Source of the DNA: Flavobacterium croceum DSM 17960 | Lineage (GTDB): Bacteria > Bacteroidota > Bacteroidia > Flavobacteriales > Flavobacteriaceae | Direction of reading: 5' to 3' | DNA: 64,000 bases | NCBI RefSeq assembly: GCF_002917885.1 | Contig: NZ_PQNY01000001.1 | Location: 62,001 to 126,000 of the forward strand | Shown here: piece after piece, positions 44,570 to 53,045 of the stretch | Layout: each line of letters begins with the position of its first letter | Position numbering within the stretch: the stretch's first letter is position 1 | Made by a program: the position numbers and the translations under genes | Notes under the pieces: generated by a model | Databases searched by the model: none | The model's input: only the letters and a program-made list of their open reading frames with translations | What the model was told of the DNA's origin: nothing

Positions 44570-45547
44570 ATGCCATTTTTAATTATTTTACTTTTTATAG
44601 GATTTGTAATCCTTATGTCATCATTCTTTACTGTAAAGCAACAAACCGCTATAGTTATAGAACGATTTGGAAAATTTGAAAGCATTCGCAATTCGGGTTT
44701 GCAGCTTAAAATTCCTATTATAGATAGAGTAGCAGGCCGTGTAAATTTGCGTATTCAACAACTCGATGTTATTATAGAAACACAAACCAAAGACAATGTG
44801 TTTGTAAAAATGAAAGTATCTGTACAATTTAAAGTGATACAAGAAAAAGTTTACGAAGCATTTTACAAACTAGAATATCCGCACGACCAAATTACAGCGT
44901 ATGTATTTGACGTAGTACGTGCCGAAGTACCAAAATTAATTCTTGACGACGTTTTTGTAAGAAAAGATGATATTGCTGTAGCCGTAAAACGCGAACTTAA
45001 TGAAGCTATGATTGCCTACGGATATGATATAATAAACACATTGGTAACAGATATCGACCCAGATGCACAAGTTAAAAATGCTATGAATCGTATTAACGCA
45101 GCTGAAAGAGAAAAAACAGCAGCTATGTACGAATCTGAAGCACAACGTATTAGAATAGTTGCCAAAGCAAAAGCAGAAGCAGAAAGTAAAAAACTTCAAG
45201 GACAAGGTATTGCCGATCAACGTAGAGAAATTGCTCGCGGATTGGTAGAAAGTGTAGAAGTTCTTAATAATGTAGGCATCAATTCGCAAGAAGCCAGTGC
45301 TCTTATTGTAGTAACCCAACACTACGATACATTGCAAGCCGTAGGTGCAGATACCAATAGTAACCTTATTTTGTTGCCCAACTCACCACAAGCAGCCACC
45401 GATATGCTGAACAATATGGTAGCAAGTTTTGCAGCTAGTAATCAAATTGGTGAACAAATGAAAAAACAACCAAAAAGAAATAAACATTTAGAAGACAAAA
45501 CATCATTAGATTATAATCCAAGAGATACAACCAATCCAGCCGAATAA
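44570..45547 (+). CDS. SPFH/stomatin-like membrane protein
   Basis: The 325-residue protein has one N-terminal hydrophobic helix (about 2-20) and a band 7/SPFH domain: TVKQQTAIVIERFGKF, GLQLKIPIIDRVAGRVNLRIQQLDV, and LVTDIDPDAQVKNAMNRINAAERE at its end, followed by a helix rich in alanine, lysine and glutamate (AKAKAEAESKKLQGQGIADQR). This is the QmcA/stomatin group of scaffold proteins that form large membrane rings. No NfeD partner gene is adjacent. It lies alone between two terminators. Confidence 0.9.
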   Translation: MPFLIILLFIGFVILMSSFFTVKQQTAIVIERFGKFESIRNSGLQLKIPIIDRVAGRVNLRIQQLDVIIETQTKDNVFVKMKVSVQFKVIQEKVYEAFYKLEYPHDQITAYVFDVVRAEVPKLILDDVFVRKDDIAVAVKRELNEAMIAYGYDIINTLVTDIDPDAQVKNAMNRINAAEREKTAAMYESEAQRIRIVAKAKAEAESKKLQGQGIADQRREIARGLVESVEVLNNVGINSQEASALIVVTQHYDTLQAVGADTNSNLILLPNSPQAATDMLNNMVASFAASNQIGEQMKKQPKRNKHLEDKTSLDYNPRDTTNPAE

Positions 45548-45568
45548 AAAAATCATTACATAAATTAT

Positions 45569-45600
45569 AAGAGTTCACTTTTTTGTGAGCTCTTTTTTTT
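45569..45600 (+). terminator. Intrinsic terminator after the SPFH gene
   Basis: AGAGTTCAC (45570-45578) pairs with GTGAGCTCT (45585-45593) with one G-U pair and a T6 loop, then a run of eight or more T. Confidence 0.85.
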
Positions 45601-45930
45601 GAAACATCACAAAAGGCAAAAAAATATCCCTATTCCTGTTGTTCGTTTTTATCTTTTATTTTTATTCAAAAAATAAAAGGATAACCACTTCCATCAGGGT
45701 TAAAAAATAAACTTTGAGGCATTTTTAAACACTTTTTTAATTCTAGACGTTTTAATAAACTATCTATAACTTAGATATAAAATCATATAGGATAAAAATA
45801 AAAATAGCTTAAATAAAAGATATGGAAGTCAATTTTAAAAGTATTTTATTATTAAAAATAATTTTTTAATAGATTTTATAAATAATAATATTTATTGATA
45901 AAAAATAAAAATAGAATAGTTTTTAAAAAT
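45601..45930. other. Gene-free A+T-rich stretch
   Basis: About 330 bases between two convergent terminators, very A+T rich. I see no open frame with family similarity, no tRNA and no convincing promoter. It holds homopolymer runs and an imperfect inverted repeat around TTTTATTTTTATTCAAAA and AATAAAAGG near 45652-45680. Nothing functional could be recognised. Confidence 0.5.
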
Positions 45931-45961
45931 AAAAACCTTTAAGTTACTCTTAAAGGTTTTT
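45931..45961 (-). terminator. Intrinsic terminator after glnS
   Basis: AAAAACCTTTAAG (45931-45943) pairs perfectly with CTTAAAGGTTTTT (45949-45961), a 13-bp stem with a 5-base loop. It is placed 20 bp after the glnS stop on the reverse strand. Confidence 0.85.
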
Positions 45962-45981
45962 ATTTTTAAAAAAGTGAAAAA

Positions 45982-47664
45982 TTACTGTTCACTAATTTTT
46001 GCCCACGTATCTCGAAGTCCAACTGTTTTGTTAAAAACTAATTTTTCTACCGATGAATCTTTATCAACACAAAAATAACCCAAACGCTGAAATTGAAAAT
46101 GGTCTAAATTTTTAGCAGTAGTCAAACTTGGCTCTACATAACCAGTAATTACTTTCAAAGAATTAGGATTAATATATTCTTTAAAATCAATTTCTTTATT
46201 TCCATCGGGCATTTCATGTGTAAATAAACGATCATAAATTCGCACTTCAGCCTCTAGAGCATGTTGCGTAGAAACCCAATGTATGGTTCCCTTTACCTTG
46301 CGTTTACTCGCTTCTGTACCGCTACCGCTTTTAGAATCAACATCATAGGTACAATGAATTTCGGTAATATTTCCATTGCTATCTTTTACTACAGATTCAC
46401 CTTTTATAATGTAAGCATTTTTTAAACGTACTTCTGTACCTAGTGTTAATCTAAAAAATTTCTTATCAGCTTCTTCTTTAAAATCTTCACGTTCTATAAA
46501 TAATTCTTTAGAAAACGGAACTTTTCTATAAGTTAATGTTTCTTCTTCAGGGTTATTTTCAGCATCAAGCCATTCTTCTTGCCCTTCTGGATAATTGGTA
46601 ATTACCAATTTAACAGGATCTAAAACTGCCATAACACGAGGTGCTGTTTTGTTTAAATCTTCTCGAATACAAAATTCTAATAAAGAAACATCTATTAAAT
46701 TTGTACGCTTGGCAATACCTATCGTTTTGGCAAAATTTCTTATAGAAGCTGGTGTATAACCGCGTCTTCTTAACCCAGAAATAGTACTCATACGAGGGTC
46801 ATCCCAACCTGTAACATGTTTTTCTTCAACCAATTGTAATAATTTTCGTTTAGAAACTACTGTATGAGATAGATTTCTTCGGGCAAATTCTCGTTGTTTT
46901 GGTCTTACTAAATCTGTTTTGTAAATTTGATTTAAAAACCAATCGTATAACTCTCTATGTGGTAAAAACTCTAAGGTACACAACGAGTGAGATATTTGTT
47001 CTAAATAATCACTTTCGCCATGTGCCCAATCATACATAGGGTATATACACCAATTATTTCCAGTTCTATGATGATGTTCATGCATAATTCTGTACATTAT
47101 TGGATCGCGCATAAGCATATTAGGCGAAGCCATATCTATTTTGGCACGCAATACATAAGAACCATTTGGAAATTCACCGTTTTTCATTCGGGTAAATAGC
47201 TCTAAATTTTCTTCTATACTGCGGTTTCTGTTTGGACTATCAATTCCTGGTTGTGTAGGTGTTCCTTTTTGTTTTGCCATCTCTTCAGACGACTGATTGT
47301 CTACATAGGCTTTGCCTTTTTTTATCAATTCTACAGCCCAATCATACAATTGCTGAAAATAATCGGAAGCATAACACTCTTTTTCCCATTGAAAACCAAG
47401 CCATTGTACATCTCTTTTTATAGCATCTACATATTCTTGCTCTTCTTTACTTGGGTTTGTATCATCAAAACGAAGATTTACGGGAGCATTATAATCTATA
47501 CCTAAACCAAAATTTAAACATATCGCACTAGCATGACCTATATGTAAATAACCATTTGGTTCTGGTGGAAAACGAAAACGAAGTTTATTTTTTGATAAAC
47601 CATTTTTTATATCTTCTTCTATGATTTGCTCTATAAAATTGAGTGATTTTTCTTCTGTAGACAT
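45982..47664 (-). CDS. glnS: Glutaminyl-tRNA synthetase
   Basis: This charges tRNA-Gln directly. The 560-residue protein has RFPPEPNGYLHIGHAS (HIGH), LRFDDTNPSKEE, YPMYDWAHGESDYLEQISHSLCTLEF split around the conserved active site, VVSKRKLLQLVEE (KMSKS equivalent) and WDDPRMSTISGLRRRGYTP, followed by the two beta-barrel anticodon domains. With GlnRS present, the organism need not rely on the GatCAB transamidation route for Gln. A -7 element at 47684-47691 precedes it. Confidence 0.96.
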   Translation of the reverse strand: MSTEEKSLNFIEQIIEEDIKNGLSKNKLRFRFPPEPNGYLHIGHASAICLNFGLGIDYNAPVNLRFDDTNPSKEEQEYVDAIKRDVQWLGFQWEKECYASDYFQQLYDWAVELIKKGKAYVDNQSSEEMAKQKGTPTQPGIDSPNRNRSIEENLELFTRMKNGEFPNGSYVLRAKIDMASPNMLMRDPIMYRIMHEHHHRTGNNWCIYPMYDWAHGESDYLEQISHSLCTLEFLPHRELYDWFLNQIYKTDLVRPKQREFARRNLSHTVVSKRKLLQLVEEKHVTGWDDPRMSTISGLRRRGYTPASIRNFAKTIGIAKRTNLIDVSLLEFCIREDLNKTAPRVMAVLDPVKLVITNYPEGQEEWLDAENNPEEETLTYRKVPFSKELFIEREDFKEEADKKFFRLTLGTEVRLKNAYIIKGESVVKDSNGNITEIHCTYDVDSKSGSGTEASKRKVKGTIHWVSTQHALEAEVRIYDRLFTHEMPDGNKEIDFKEYINPNSLKVITGYVEPSLTTAKNLDHFQFQRLGYFCVDKDSSVEKLVFNKTVGLRDTWAKISEQ

Positions 47665-47683
47665 AATATTTTTGTAATTTTAG

Positions 47684-47691
47684 CAAAGATA
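47684..47691 (-). promoter_or_regulatory. -7 promoter element for glnS
   Basis: The reverse strand reads TATCTTTG (exact TAnnTTTG), 19 bp before the glnS ATG. Confidence 0.55.
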
Positions 47692-47697
47692 TAAAAA

Positions 47698-47760
47698 GGT
47701 TTCAAGTTTAAGGTTTGATGTTTCAAGTTTATTGAATGAACCTGTAAGTTGAAACTTAAA
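47698..47760. repeat. Short extragenic repeat region
   Basis: GGTTTCAAGTTT and GTTTCAAGTTT-like copies occur twice about 20 bp apart (near 47699 and 47720), followed by an inverted, imperfect AAGTTGAAACTT near 47750. Such TTTCAAGTTT units recur in flavobacterial intergenic DNA as I recall. Only this cluster was noticed in the window. Confidence 0.4.
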
Positions 47761-47769
47761 AATAAAATA

Positions 47770-48129
47770 ATGGGAACCATAAAACTTAAAAACATTCGCA
47801 CTTTTTCATTTCATGGTTGTTTAGAAGAAGAAGCAAAAATAGGTAGTGATTACAGAGTAGATTTGGAAATAAAAACCGATTTAAGAAAATCTGCTATAAG
47901 TGATGCGCTTGAAGATACTGTAGATTATGTACATCTTAATAAAATAGTAGTCGAAGAAATGGCTATTCGTTCAAAATTATTAGAGCATGTAGCACAACGA
48001 ATTATAAAAAGAATATTTACAGAACTGCCAGCAGTAGCCCGAATTGTATTGGAAGTTTCAAAACTAAATCCGCCTATAGGTGGTGATGTTGAAGCAGTTA
48101 CTATTGTAATGGAAGAATATAGGAATTAA
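47770..48129 (+). CDS. folB: Dihydroneopterin aldolase
   Basis: FolB cleaves 7,8-dihydroneopterin in folate synthesis. The 119-residue protein has the family start MGTIKLKNIRTFSFHGCLEEEAKIG (key parts: FSFHGC and EEE), YRVDLEI, the DTVDYVHLNKIV segment, LLEHVAQRI and the C-terminal VSKLNPPIGGDVEAV with the conserved lysine and proline. The length matches the family. An in-frame ATG 21 bp upstream adds seven lysine-rich residues and is less likely. It stands alone between glnS and tRNA-Cys. Confidence 0.92.
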   Translation: MGTIKLKNIRTFSFHGCLEEEAKIGSDYRVDLEIKTDLRKSAISDALEDTVDYVHLNKIVVEEMAIRSKLLEHVAQRIIKRIFTELPAVARIVLEVSKLNPPIGGDVEAVTIVMEEYRN

Positions 48130-48143
48130 TTATAAATTTTTAA

Positions 48144-48173
48144 TTGTAAATTATTAATTGTTTTCTATATTTG
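48144..48173 (+). promoter_or_regulatory. Promoter for tRNA-Cys
   Basis: TTG (48144-48146), 19 bases, then TATATTTG (48166-48173): the best match in the window to the Bacteroidota consensus of -33 TTTG and -7 TAnnTTTG. The tRNA begins 13 bases further on. Confidence 0.75.
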
Positions 48174-48185
48174 CAATCCAATCAA

Positions 48186-48256
48186 GGCGTCGTGGCCGAG
48201 CGGCTAGGCACCGGTCTGCAAAACCGTCTACTCCGGTTCGAATCCGGACGATGCCT
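48186..48256 (+). tRNA. tRNA-Cys (GCA)
   Basis: The cloverleaf is complete. The acceptor stem GGCGTCG pairs with CGATGCC (one G-T), the D-arm holds GGCCGAGCGGCTAGGC, the anticodon loop CTGCAAA has anticodon GCA, and the T-arm is CCGG-TTCGAAT-CCGG. No variable arm and no encoded CCA. It has a near-consensus promoter upstream and a terminator downstream, so it is a single-gene transcript. Confidence 0.96.
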
Positions 48257-48291
48257 CAAAAAGAGATACAGAAATGTGTCTCTTTTTTTAT
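48257..48291 (+). terminator. Intrinsic terminator after tRNA-Cys
   Basis: AAAGAGATAC pairs with GTGTCTCTTT (one G-U pair), followed by a T run, immediately after the tRNA. Confidence 0.8.
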
Positions 48292-48324
48292 TTTAAATTT
48301 TTAGAAAAAATTAATTAAAGTTGT

Positions 48325-48343
48325 GTTCGAATCTGGACGATGC
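48325..48343 (+). repeat. Partial copy of the tRNA-Cys 3' end
   Basis: GTTCGAATCTGGACGATGC matches the T-loop to acceptor part of tRNA-Cys (48236-48254) in 18 of 19 bases. It lies 69 bp after the tRNA and has no matching 5' half. It looks like a tRNA remnant or attachment-site scar. Confidence 0.8.
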
Positions 48344-48414
48344 TCTTCTTAAAAATCCTCTCGTCTGATAAGATTTTTTTGTTTACAATTTTTGAGAATC
48401 TAAACGATATCACA

Positions 48415-48443
48415 AAAAAAACTCTCAATATTGAGAGTTTTTT
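48415..48443 (-). terminator. Intrinsic terminator after the LysE-like gene
   Basis: AAAAACTCTCAA and TTGAGAGTTTTT form a perfect stem of at least 12 bp around a 2-4 base loop near 48429, with T-rich sequence on the reverse strand. Confidence 0.8.
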
Positions 48444-48448
48444 ATAAT

Positions 48449-49138
48449 TTATTTTTTTAAATCTTCAATTTGTTGTTTGATGATTTCTTTTTCGTTTGGA
48501 AAAAAGCCCTGAATAATTAAAAAACTTCCAAATATCATTAATATAATACTGATTATTCTTTTAATTTTATAAATATTAAAAGGTGTTAAGCGTGATTTTA
48601 ATTGTTTGGCTACCAAAATTTTAAGTAAATCTACAGCAAAATAAGTAAGTATAATTACCGAAATAAATAGTATAATTCTATTGGTTTCCATATTGAGTTT
48701 TGGACCAAATACAATAATAATACCCATCCAAAATGCTAATACACCTATATTAATAAAATTGAGAAAAAAGCCTTTAAATATTAATCCTATATAATTGTTT
48801 TTTGGTATGTTATCTTCAATATCGTCTTGGTCGTTTTGTTGTTGTTTTACAAAATCTTTTTTGAGTTTTATAAATGATATAATTCCGTAAGAGAGCATTA
48901 ACAAACCTCCAAATACAAAAAGTAGCGGGTTATCTTTTAATCGTTCTAAAATTTGATTGGTACTAAAATAAGCTATAAGTATAAAAACAATATCGCCAAG
49001 TACTACACCTAAATCAAACAACATTGCAGCTTTAAAACCTTTGGTAATACTGGTTTCTAGTAATACAAAAAATACCGGACCTATAGTAAAAGCTAATAAT
49101 ATTCCCCACGGAATGGCTGCAAGGATGTCGTTTATCAT
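48449..49138 (-). CDS. LysE-family exporter
   Basis: The 229-residue protein has six hydrophobic helices and the LysE/RhtB start IPWGILLAFTIGPVFFVLLETSITKGFKAA (key parts: TIGPVFFVLLETS and KGFKAAML), with a charged central loop at about residues 92-115 (KKDFVKQQQNDQDD). The family exports amino acids or related small molecules. The substrate is not predictable. It is preceded at short range by the GIN-domain gene but has about 30 bp between, so cotranscription is possible. Confidence 0.88.
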   Translation of the reverse strand: MINDILAAIPWGILLAFTIGPVFFVLLETSITKGFKAAMLFDLGVVLGDIVFILIAYFSTNQILERLKDNPLLFVFGGLLMLSYGIISFIKLKKDFVKQQQNDQDDIEDNIPKNNYIGLIFKGFFLNFINIGVLAFWMGIIIVFGPKLNMETNRIILFISVIILTYFAVDLLKILVAKQLKSRLTPFNIYKIKRIISIILMIFGSFLIIQGFFPNEKEIIKQQIEDLKK

Positions 49139-49170
49139 ATATTAATTTTTGAATCTCTAAATATAAATAT

Positions 49171-49842
49171 TTATTTTGCTTCTTCTATAATCCCTCCAGC
49201 AATTATTTTTTGATTGATTTGTTTTGGCTTACCATAAATGGTAATAACACCTCCTGCACGTACTTTTGCATCTACAAAATCTGTAGCATAAATATCGGCT
49301 TCTCCACCTGCATTTACAGTACTAGTAGTTTGATTGGTTTTTAGTTCTTGAGCGGTGTATATACCTCCAGAATTTACCAATACATCTTGGTTTGTAGCAC
49401 TACCACTAATTTCTACAGTAGAACCATTTGCTACTCTTACATTGAGTTTTTCTACAGCAACATTTATATTTATTGTCGATCCTTCTTTGGCAATTACATC
49501 AAAACTTGTGTTTTGAAAACGATATTCGCTTCCTACTATAGAACCTTCATTTGCTTCTACAGCTTCTATATTTTTAAAATATACAGTAGCAGATACATTA
49601 TCACCTTTTAATAGTTTGGTTAAAGGCATACGAATTTTTAACTCTCCGTTTTTATTTACCAATTGAACTTCATTAGCATAATTACCAGATAATACTACTT
49701 TGTTTTCTGTAGATTTTATTAAGGTTACATCTATTTGGTCGAATACAGTTACTTTGGTAAAGTCGCCAACGTTTTTTTCTGTTTGAGCCACCGAAGTTGA
49801 AAAAACTGAGTAGGTTAAAATAGTAAAAAATATTTTTTTCAT
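49171..49842 (-). CDS. Exported GIN-domain (DUF2807) protein
   Basis: The 223-residue protein has a signal peptide (cleaved near VAQ, residue 20). The rest is a DUF2807/GIN beta-helix: VTVFDQIDVTLIKSTENKVVLSGNYA, repeated V-x-EGS, VRVANGSTVEISGSA and VNAGGEADIYATDFVDAKVRAGGVITIYGKPK (regular strands with G-x-D/N turns). These putative adhesin-like proteins are common in Bacteroidota periplasm or surface, with unknown role. It ends about 30 bp before the LysE-like gene and follows rnr on the same strand. Confidence 0.82.
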   Translation of the reverse strand: MKKIFFTILTYSVFSTSVAQTEKNVGDFTKVTVFDQIDVTLIKSTENKVVLSGNYANEVQLVNKNGELKIRMPLTKLLKGDNVSATVYFKNIEAVEANEGSIVGSEYRFQNTSFDVIAKEGSTININVAVEKLNVRVANGSTVEISGSATNQDVLVNSGGIYTAQELKTNQTTSTVNAGGEADIYATDFVDAKVRAGGVITIYGKPKQINQKIIAGGIIEEAK

Positions 49843-49899
49843 AGGTTTATCAATTTTAATTTATAGTACTTATATAGTGCAGATATAGCACTATATTTA

Positions 49900-52077
49900 T
49901 TATTTTCTTCTTATAAATGTATAATCTAATTGTTTTTTAATTAAATCGGCATTTTTTACTTTAACGTAAACTTCGTCTCCTAATTGTAATAAATCTTTAG
50001 AAACAGCTCCTACAAGTGCATATTGTTTTTCGTCAAATGTATAATAGTCTTCTTTTATATCACGTATGCGTATCATGCCTTCACATTTATTTTCTATTAT
50101 TTCTACATAAATACCCCATTCGGTTACTCCAGAAATAACACCCAAAAACTCTTGATCTTTATGATCTTGCATATATTTTACTTGCATATATTTTACAGAA
50201 TCTCGCTCGGCTTGAGCTGCTAGAGCTTCCATATTACTACTATGCTCGCATTTTTCTTCATAATTTTCTGCATCTACACTTTTACCTCCATCGAGATAAT
50301 ATTGCAATAAACGATGTGCCATAACATCGGGATAGCGACGAATAGGCGATGTAAAATGGCTGTAATAATCAAAAGCCAAACCATAATGACCAATATTTTC
50401 GGTAGAATATTTGGCTTTACTCATACTACGAATAGCAAGTGTATCAATTAAATTTTGTTCTTTTTTACCATTTACTTCTTCCATTAATTTGTTTAAAGAA
50501 CTAGATATGTGTTTTTTATCTTTTAAATTTAATGAATAACCAAACTTAGAAATAACGCCTTGCATAGCAAAAAGTTTATCTTCGTTGGGTTCATCATGAA
50601 TTCTATAAACAAAGGTTTTCTTTTGTTTTCCTATAAACTCGGCTACTTTTCGGTTTGCTAGAAGCATAAATTCTTCTATAAGATGGTTCGCATCTTTAGA
50701 AACTTTAAAAAATACACCTACAGGTTCATTATCTTCGTTTAGATTAAATTTTACTTCTACTTTGTCAAACGATATAGCTCCAGCTGCCATACGTTTTTGA
50801 CGTAAAATTTTAGCCAATTCATCTAGTTTTAAAACCGCTTCTTTTATCGAGGTTGGTACTTTGTAATCTTTTCCTGTTAAAGAAATTTCTGCTGGAATTA
50901 AATCAGATTTTAACTCAATAATACTTTGTGCTTCTTCGTAGGCAAAACGCTGATCGCTGTAAATTACTGTTCTGCCAAACCATGAGTCGATAAGCTCGGC
51001 TTTGTTGTTAAGTTGAAATACTGCCGAGAATGTATATTTTTCTTCGTGCGGACGTAACGAACAAGCAAAGTTTGATAAAACTTCGGGCAACATAGGTACA
51101 ACTCGATCTACCAAATACACCGATGTTGCTCTATTGTAGGCTTCATCGTCTAGAATAGTTCCTTCTTGTACATAATGAGAAACATCGGCAATATGAATAC
51201 CTATTTCGTAATTTCCATTTTCTAAAACTTGAAAAGACAAAGCATCATCAAAATCTTTGGCATCTTTTGGGTCTATCGTAAACGTAAGTATATCGCGCAT
51301 ATCTCTACGTTTGGCAACTTCGTTTGGAGTTATTGATGTATCTATTTTATTGGCGTATGCTTCTACCTCTATTGGAAAATCGTAAGGTAAACCATACTCG
51401 GCAAGTATGGCATGAATTTCTGTATTGTGTTCACCTGGTTTACCAAGTACTTTAATTACAGTTCCAAAAGGTGAATCGGCTTTTTTTGGCCAATCTTCAA
51501 TTTTTACCAAAACTACATCGCCATTTTGAGCATCGTTAATTTTATCTTTTGGAATAAAAATATCGGTATACATTTTAGCATTGGCAGTCGTAACAAAAGC
51601 AAAGTTTTTTTGTATATCGATTACGCCTACAAACTCTTCTTTGGCTCTATTTAAAATTTCTACAACTTCGGCTTCTGGCTTTCTAGATTTTCTTTTGTTG
51701 TAAACATATACTTTTACCGTATCATTATCTAAAGCATGGTTTAAATTACCAAAAGGTATAAAAACATCGTCTTCCAATTCATCGCAAACAAAATAGGCAG
51801 TTTTACGAGAAGTCATATCTATAACACCTTCGTAATATTCTTGACTACTTGCTTTAACTAAATATTTTCCGGGTTCTGTTTCTATAATTTGTTTCTTTGA
51901 AGCTAAAATTTTTAAATCTTTAATTATTTCATTACGACTTTTGGTATCTGAAAGTTCTAATACCGCACAAATTTGTTTGTAGTTAAAAGATTTATTGGCA
52001 TTTTTTGATAGTATTTTCAGTATTTTATCTGAAAAATCTTTAGGCTTTTTTCCTAATTTATTGGGTTTCTTACTCAT
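49900..52077 (-). CDS. rnr: Ribonuclease R
   Basis: This 3'-5' exoribonuclease degrades structured RNA. The 725-residue protein has an N-terminal winged helix (residues about 15-75), two cold-shock-type domains (YYEGVIDMTSRKTAYFV, FVGVIDIQKNFAFVTT), the RNB catalytic domain with RRDMRDILTFTIDPKDAKDFDDALSF (the DPxDAxDFDDA active site), IHIADVSHYV and HFTSPIRRYPDVMAHRLL, and a C-terminal S1 domain. Complete and typical in length for the family. Confidence 0.95.
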   Translation of the reverse strand: MSKKPNKLGKKPKDFSDKILKILSKNANKSFNYKQICAVLELSDTKSRNEIIKDLKILASKKQIIETEPGKYLVKASSQEYYEGVIDMTSRKTAYFVCDELEDDVFIPFGNLNHALDNDTVKVYVYNKRKSRKPEAEVVEILNRAKEEFVGVIDIQKNFAFVTTANAKMYTDIFIPKDKINDAQNGDVVLVKIEDWPKKADSPFGTVIKVLGKPGEHNTEIHAILAEYGLPYDFPIEVEAYANKIDTSITPNEVAKRRDMRDILTFTIDPKDAKDFDDALSFQVLENGNYEIGIHIADVSHYVQEGTILDDEAYNRATSVYLVDRVVPMLPEVLSNFACSLRPHEEKYTFSAVFQLNNKAELIDSWFGRTVIYSDQRFAYEEAQSIIELKSDLIPAEISLTGKDYKVPTSIKEAVLKLDELAKILRQKRMAAGAISFDKVEVKFNLNEDNEPVGVFFKVSKDANHLIEEFMLLANRKVAEFIGKQKKTFVYRIHDEPNEDKLFAMQGVISKFGYSLNLKDKKHISSSLNKLMEEVNGKKEQNLIDTLAIRSMSKAKYSTENIGHYGLAFDYYSHFTSPIRRYPDVMAHRLLQYYLDGGKSVDAENYEEKCEHSSNMEALAAQAERDSVKYMQVKYMQDHKDQEFLGVISGVTEWGIYVEIIENKCEGMIRIRDIKEDYYTFDEKQYALVGAVSKDLLQLGDEVYVKVKNADLIKKQLDYTFIRRK

Positions 52078-52173
52078 ATTCTTTTCTAATATTTTTTAAA
52101 ATTACAAACTATAAACCATAATCTTAGTAACTTGCATAAGATTTATATAAAATATAACTTTTACTACTTTTAT

Positions 52174-52407
52174 ATGAACAGTTTAATAACAGTGGCTGTA
52201 TTCTATAATCCGCAAGAAATATTGGTTTTAAAATCTGTATTGGAGCACAAAGGAATAAATTACTTTTTTGAAAATGAAACTCTCGTTTCGATAGATCCTT
52301 TTGCTAGCATAGCATACGGTGGCATAAAACTTAAAGTCCACACAAACGATGTAGAGCAAGTAAAAGAAATTCTGAATAATTTAAACAACAATTTAAAAAT
52401 AGTTTAA
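52174..52407 (+). CDS. DUF2007-family small protein
   Basis: The 77-residue protein has the DUF2007 pattern (VAVFYNPQEILVLKSVLEHKGI, SIAYGGIKLKVHTNDVEQVKEIL), a small ferredoxin-like fold often annotated as a putative signal-transducing protein. Its function is unknown. The ATG at 52174 is chosen because the conserved region starts directly after it; an in-frame upstream ATG at 52132 would add 14 unconserved aromatic-rich residues. It is the last gene before the 638-bp gene-free stretch. Confidence 0.75.
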   Translation: MNSLITVAVFYNPQEILVLKSVLEHKGINYFFENETLVSIDPFASIAYGGIKLKVHTNDVEQVKEILNNLNNNLKIV

Positions 52408-53045
52408 TCATTATTTTTTTATTCTGTAAAAATCCAAAGTTTTCAACAACTATTAAAAACAAAAAAAAAGATTTTAAAATTTTAATTTATTTATGATGGT
52501 TATTATAGAATGTTAATATCGTAAAAAACTTTTTGATTCTTTATTTTGATATAATGTTATTGTTTTTTATCACGAATTATTAACACTAAAAAAGAATCTT
52601 AAAACCTTAATATTTAGTTTATTTTTAAACGTTATTAACAACCGTTGATAATTTAAAAATGGTTTAATTGTAAATATTTTTCAGTGGAATTATCTGTTGA
52701 AAAACTCAAAAAAAGTATGAATAACTTTTCTAAAAAAACTCAAAACTATGTTTGGTTTTTTAAATTCAATTTTTGATTACAAAAAAAAGTAACACCACAA
52801 AAAAATAGTTCTAAAAATATATTTAAAGTTATGAACAAGTTATGTTAATGTTAATTGCTTTGAAATACAGCGACTTATATTTTATAATTAACAAAGCCAT
52901 TAATAAGTATAAATAACTGAAAATAAGTTTATTAAAAAACAATTAAATAAATAAAAACACATAGAGTTTTATTTAAGTAAGCTTAAGAAAACACAAAAAC
53001 ATAATTACGTATTTTTGTACTATATAAATCAGTAAAAATAGCAAC
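52408..53045. other. Gene-free A+T-rich region, candidate replication origin
   Basis: No open frame with family similarity, tRNA or terminator is visible in these 638 bases. They are extremely A+T rich, especially 52900-52990. Six DnaA-box-like 9-mers of the form TTWTNAACA (or one off) lie within 400 bp: 52440-52448, 52577-52585, 52632-52640, 52829-52837 on the forward strand, and 52643-52651 and 52695-52703 on the reverse. A 12-mer AAAAACTCAAAA is repeated at 52700 and 52734. No exact TTATCCACA is present. It lies 13-16 kb from the three parS-like sites. Origin function is a hypothesis. Confidence 0.4.
53010..53017 (+). promoter_or_regulatory. -7 promoter element for rpiB
   Basis: TATTTTTG (TAnnTTTG), 28 bp before the ATG at 53046. 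Confidence 0.45.

Noticed and set aside
45601-45930. Possible small gene or RNA between the SPFH gene and glnS
   Set aside because: No open frame with family similarity, no promoter match and no stable structure apart from the two flanking terminators.
49872-49896. Inverted repeat ATATAGTGC ... GCACTATAT between rnr and the GIN-domain gene
   Set aside because: Only 9 bp, no T tract, and A+T-rich sequence makes such repeats common; not called as terminator.
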